Shown: positions 5,548 to 7,788 of the stretch, piece after piece | Layout: every line of letters starts with the position of its first letter | Position numbering within the stretch: the stretch's first letter is position 1 | Source: Anaerolineae bacterium | GTDB taxonomy: Bacteria > Chloroflexota > Anaerolineae > Aggregatilineales > Phototrophicaceae | Assembly (NCBI GenBank): GCA_020848855.1 | Contig: JADLHH010000635.1 | Coordinates: 1 to 7,788 of the forward strand | Direction: 5' to 3' | Length of the DNA: 7,788 bases | The notes under the pieces: generated by a model | Told to the model about the DNA's origin: nothing | The model's input: only the letters and a program-made list of their open reading frames with translations | Database searches by the model: none | Made by a program: the position numbers and the translations under genes

Positions 5548-6501
5548 TTACTCGTCGTGCTGGCGGATGTAGTTCAGCTTCGACAGTTCGCGCACCTGCC
5601 GATCCGCCCGGTAGCTGCTGCGCACCAGCGGCCCGCTCTCCACCCACTTGAAGCCGATTGCCTTGCCGATTTCGATGAAGCGGTCGAATTCTTCCGGCAG
5701 GTAGAACCGCTCGACCGGCAGGTGTTTTTTGCTTGGCTGCAAATACTGCCCGATGGTCAGGATGTCCACGCCGCGCTCCACCAGATCGTGCATGACCTCG
5801 ACCACCTCGTCGAACGTCTCGCCCAGCCCGACCATGATCCCGCTCTTGGTCAGCACCAGCGGGTCGATTTCCTTCGCATTGCCGAGTGTCGCCATCGCCC
5901 ATTCGTAGTGATCCTGCGGCTGCACCTTCTTGAACAGGCGCGGCACGGTCTCGACGTTGTGATTGAGGATTTCCGGCTGCGCTTTCATCACGATTTCGAG
6001 CGCGGCGCGGTTCCCCTTGAAGTCCGGGATCAGCACTTCGATGCTGCATCCCGGCTGTAGCTGGCGGATGCGCTTGATCACCATCGCGAAGATCGGCGCG
6101 CCGCCGTCGGCGCGTTCGTCGCGGTTGACGCTGGTGATCACGACGTGCTTCAGCCCCAACGCCTGCACGGCTTCGGCGACGCGGTTCGGCTCTGCCCAGT
6201 CCAGCGGGCTGGGGCGTCCGGTCTTGATGTCGCAGAAGCCGCACGAGCGCGTGCAGGTGTCGCCCATCATCAGGAACGTCGCCGTGCCACGCCCCCAGCA
6301 CTCGCTCAGGTTCGGGCAGCCGGCTTCCTCGCAAACGGTGTTCAGGTGTTTCCCGCGCATCAAGCCATAGACGCGCTCGTAGTTTTCGCCGCTCGGCGCG
6401 CGCACCTTAATCCAGGGCGGACGGCGGCGTGGATGATTCGGATCGGGCTGCCATCCGGCGGCATCCACCGGGATAGCGTCAGGATTGATCATGTCGGTCA
6501 C
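5548..6501 (-). CDS. lipA: Lipoyl synthase LipA (radical SAM)
   Basis: LipA inserts two sulfur atoms into protein-bound octanoyl groups to make the lipoyl cofactor of 2-oxoacid dehydrogenases and the glycine cleavage system. The 317-residue product has both cluster motifs: the auxiliary C-x4-C-x5-C (Cys57, Cys62, Cys68; [12 protein letters not shown]) and the radical-SAM C-x3-C-x2-C (Cys83, Cys87, Cys90; CTRSCGFC). Other family marks are [15 protein letters not shown] (120-134), MVGLGET (223-229), [14 protein letters not shown] (250-263) and the C-terminal RSSY (294-297), whose serine ligates the auxiliary cluster. Length is normal and all ligands are present. I chose GTG 6499-6501 because GGAG lies 7 bases upstream; the ATG at 6492 has that site 16 bases away. 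lipB and lplA are not in the window. It lies 65 bases after the A+T-rich operon on the same strand, so readthrough is possible. Confidence 0.96.
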   Translation of the reverse strand: MTDMINPDAIPVDAAGWQPDPNHPRRRPPWIKVRAPSGENYERVYGLMRGKHLNTVCEEAGCPNLSECWGRGTATFLMMGDTCTRSCGFCDIKTGRPSPLDWAEPNRVAEAVQALGLKHVVITSVNRDERADGGAPIFAMVIKRIRQLQPGCSIEVLIPDFKGNRAALEIVMKAQPEILNHNVETVPRLFKKVQPQDHYEWAMATLGNAKEIDPLVLTKSGIMVGLGETFDEVVEVMHDLVERGVDILTIGQYLQPSKKHLPVERFYLPEEFDRFIEIGKAIGFKWVESGPLVRSSYRADRQVRELSKLNYIRQHDE

Positions 6502-6566
6502 GGGTTGGCTCCGCTAATGTATGCTCGAAAGGAACGTCCAGTTTAACGTCATTGTGTTACATGAAG

Positions 6567-6881
6567 TTAGCCATTGTCTAGCGAGTCGATGATTTCTTGA
6601 TATTGCTGCCTTGACAGCAATACTGCTATACCCCTGCCATACCAATTCACATTGTCGCCGAACGATCCCCAAAATGTGGGAGATTTCTGTCCATATTCGA
6701 ATTCAATTATTGCATTTGCACCAAACTGTTTTGCGGTAATAGCCAATCTCATTTTTACATCTCTTAATGACTGTAATTGAGCCGAAAACCCCTTGATTGA
6801 GGTTTCCACATTCTGAACAGTCTTGGAAGCTTGATATGTACCCTCTATGAAAATGATGTTGTCAAAAACTGTTGCGTACAT
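6567..6881 (-). CDS. Small hypothetical protein with a YbjQ-like GANAII motif
   Basis: The 104-residue protein is the second gene of a two-gene operon. It starts at ATG 6881, only three bases after the stop of the DUF4177 gene. AGGGA inside the end of that gene is the likely binding site, with 11-base spacing, so translational coupling is probable. I see no signal peptide or membrane segment. Residues 41-56 (DVKMRLAITAKQFGANAIIE) followed by FEYGQ and, later, YGRGIAVLL recall the YbjQ/DUF74 pattern (helix, 'lGANAVvgvr', then a 'yGTAV' strand), which forms compact, often pentameric proteins of unclear role. This is a pattern match only. The N-terminal 40 residues do not fit that family as I know it. 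The gene is A+T-rich compared with lipA. Confidence 0.7.
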   Translation of the reverse strand: MYATVFDNIIFIEGTYQASKTVQNVETSIKGFSAQLQSLRDVKMRLAITAKQFGANAIIEFEYGQKSPTFWGSFGDNVNWYGRGIAVLLSRQQYQEIIDSLDNG

Positions 6882-6884
6882 TTG

Positions 6885-7496
6885 TCACTTTTTCCCTAAT
6901 GGTTCTTTGGGGCGTTCAAGAATTATGATCATTTCTTCACGATTGCCGCCAAATCCGGGAATCGATGCAGTTACAGCATGAACGACACGCCATCCTTGTT
7001 CGGCATATGCATTCATAGCCTGCTCAATGGTATTGGGGTCGAATTTTCCCGAAAACCACTTGTCTTTTTGGGACAGCACCTTATATTCGAACATAGTTCT
7101 CTCCGTCCGAGAACTGCCAGGTCTCTCTAGTACTATTATCATTTCTTCCCGGTTTCCCATGAAACCGGGCATGGTTGCCGTGATGCCTGTGCGCAATTTC
7201 CATCCCTGTTCGGCATATGCATTCATAGCTTGTTCAATGGTATTGGGGTCGAATTTTCCCGAAAACCATTTGTCCTTCTGTGACAATAGCTTGTACGACA
7301 TCGTTGATTGAGCTTTTGATCGAAATTCCTGGAGCGATGTAAACGATGTTCCAGTGCTTGCGGGCGCAAGCTTGTCTAGTTGAGCTAGCCATTTTCTAGC
7401 AGTAGGGTGGTCAACTGTCTTTAGTACCTCACGGGCATCATCGTAACGCTTTTCTTCAATCAGTTTACGTGCAAATGCAAGATACGCTTCTGCCAT
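6885..7496 (-). CDS. Tandem DUF4177 protein with N-terminal helical (TPR-like) segment
   Basis: The protein has 203 residues from ATG 7496. A TTG at 7514 in frame would add six residues but has no binding site. Residues 1-45 (starting MAEAYLAFARKLIEEKRYDD) form two or three helices of a TPR-like kind, ending HPTARKWLAQLDKLAP, and a Ser/Thr-rich linker follows. Then come two copies of a DUF4177-type unit, about 66-126 and 135-196. Each runs Y-K-[LV]-LSQKDKWFSGKFD, then AYAEQGW, then PGF-x-GNREEMII-x-LERP. A 29-residue block (71-99 and 141-169) is identical in the two copies. DUF4177 is a small domain of unknown function. No signal peptide or membrane segment is seen, so the protein is probably cytoplasmic. 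It is cotranscribed with the small gene downstream. Low G+C suggests acquisition by transfer. Confidence 0.8.
   Translation of the reverse strand: MAEAYLAFARKLIEEKRYDDAREVLKTVDHPTARKWLAQLDKLAPASTGTSFTSLQEFRSKAQSTMSYKLLSQKDKWFSGKFDPNTIEQAMNAYAEQGWKLRTGITATMPGFMGNREEMIIVLERPGSSRTERTMFEYKVLSQKDKWFSGKFDPNTIEQAMNAYAEQGWRVVHAVTASIPGFGGNREEMIIILERPKEPLGKK
6990..7076 (-). repeat. DUF4177 repeat, conserved block, copy 2
   Basis: This is the nucleotide block encoding the identical 29 residues of the second domain. It pairs with 7200-7286 at an offset of exactly 210 bases (70 codons). I count 8 differences in 87 bases, all synonymous. Flanking parts of the domains carry several amino-acid changes. Confidence 0.85.
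7092..7104 (-). promoter_or_regulatory. Internal ribosome binding site and in-frame ATG before the second DUF4177 unit
   Basis: On the minus strand, GGAG (7104-7101) is followed after 6 bases by ATG (7094-7092), in frame with the main gene at the exact beginning of domain 2 (MFEYKVLSQ). Initiation here would give a 69-residue single-domain protein. The matching ATG before domain 1 (7301-7299) has no such site. It may be a fossil of a once-separate gene or an active second start. Confidence 0.5.
7200..7286 (-). repeat. DUF4177 repeat, conserved block, copy 1
   Basis: This is the partner of 6990-7076 and encodes the same 29 residues in the first domain. The third-position differences (for example TCA here against TCC for the same serine) show that the copies are not newly duplicated. 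Confidence 0.85.
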
Positions 7497-7539
7497 GTTG
7501 AAATTTGACCCCAACTAAGAATTCAACATCTACTTTGCT

Positions 7540-7569
7540 ATTATACCGCCAGCCCTGCGATAGCGTCGA
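7540..7569 (-). promoter_or_regulatory. Putative promoter of the DUF4177 operon
   Basis: On the minus strand, TATAAT (7545-7540) is a perfect -10 hexamer. TCGACG (7569-7564; 4 of 6 to TTGACA) lies 18 bases upstream. The -10 contains the TAA stop codon of the upstream membrane-protein gene (7543-7541). Transcription would start near 7533, giving a leader of about 37 bases before ATG 7496. The only Shine-Dalgarno-like stretch in that leader is a weak GGGG. Confidence 0.6.
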
Positions 7570-7788
7570 GTTCCACCGCTGTCGTGGCAAGCTGCTGTTC
7601 GACGGCGCGCCACAGCCCCGTGATGATCAGCGCCCGCGCCGCCAGGAAGAAGCCCACCGTCAGCACCGGGATTAACAGGTCGCTGATGCTCGTATCGATT
7701 CGCAGCAGGCGGAGCGCGCTGGGCAGGGCGATGCCGCCGATCAGCAGAGTCGGCAGGTACACCGCCAGTTGCAGCAGCAGGAACAGAC
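7541..7788 (-). CDS. C-terminal end of an integral membrane protein, cut by the right edge
   Basis: The frame stays open to the end of the window, so the ATG at 7762 is probably an internal methionine and the gene starts beyond the edge. The 81 visible residues contain two hydrophobic stretches. The first runs from the edge (LFLLLQLAMYLPTLLIGGIAL) and the second is near ISDLLIPVLTVGFFLAARAL. A short tail follows (WRAVEQQLATTAVELDAIAG). I see no catalytic or transport motif and do not recognise the family. It has the high G+C of the core genes. Its stop codon is built into the -10 box of the next operon, and I see no terminator between them, so some of its transcripts may run into that operon. 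Confidence 0.6.
   Translation of the reverse strand, partial: LFLLLQLAVYLPTLLIGGIALPSALRLLRIDTSISDLLIPVLTVGFFLAARALIITGLWRAVEQQLATTAVELDAIAGLAV

Noticed and set aside
5476..6060. Plus-strand open frame opposite lipA
   Set aside because: LipA has all its cluster cysteines on the minus strand. This frame has a His/Leu/Arg-rich sequence without motifs and begins inside the inverted repeat.

Overview
The window is a bacterial chromosome fragment, mostly G+C-rich (40 of 60 bases at 6121-6180), with two A+T-richer stretches: the left edge (25 G+C of 60 at 1-60) and 6567-7540 (42 of 120 at 6661-6780). A Chloroflexota (Anaerolineae-like) source is my best guess. It rests on a compact primary sigma factor, a stand-alone DnaB-type ATPase, and a DUF4177 protein with an N-terminal helical segment of a kind I associate with that phylum. 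I could not test this by search. No tRNA, rRNA, CRISPR array, insertion sequence or transposase gene is visible.

Left part (1-666, + strand): the tail of an unrecognised gene; a leader with overlapping hairpins; a small gene (246-443) with an antitoxin-like N-terminal helix, whose 3' end forms its own intrinsic terminator; and a 223-base spacer with a perfect 16-bp palindrome. Next, on the minus strand, is a secreted family-18 glycoside hydrolase (667-1836) with its own promoter, then a hairpin terminator and the primary sigma factor gene rpoD (1952-3124).

Middle: a 389-base divergent intergenic region separates rpoD from a plus-strand DnaB-like RecA-fold ATPase that lacks the DnaB N-terminal domain (3514-4680). 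Good sigma-70-type promoters face both ways. The ATPase gene ends in a 13-bp-stem terminator. A dihydrofolate-reductase-like reductase (4869-5453) follows. It converges on lipA, lipoyl synthase (5548-6501, minus), and a roughly 63-bp imperfect inverted repeat lies between them.

Right part (minus strand): an A+T-rich two-gene operon (7496 down to 6567) encodes a protein with two tandem DUF4177 repeats and a small protein with a YbjQ-like 'GANAII' motif. A promoter with a perfect TATAAT drives it, and that -10 overlaps the stop codon of a truncated membrane-protein gene at the right edge. The most interesting points are the internal start with a strong ribosome binding site before the second DUF4177 repeat, the DnaB-like ATPase without its N-terminal domain, and the long inverted repeat between convergent genes. 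Most genes here are separate transcription units. Apart from the DUF4177 pair, nothing ties them into one pathway.
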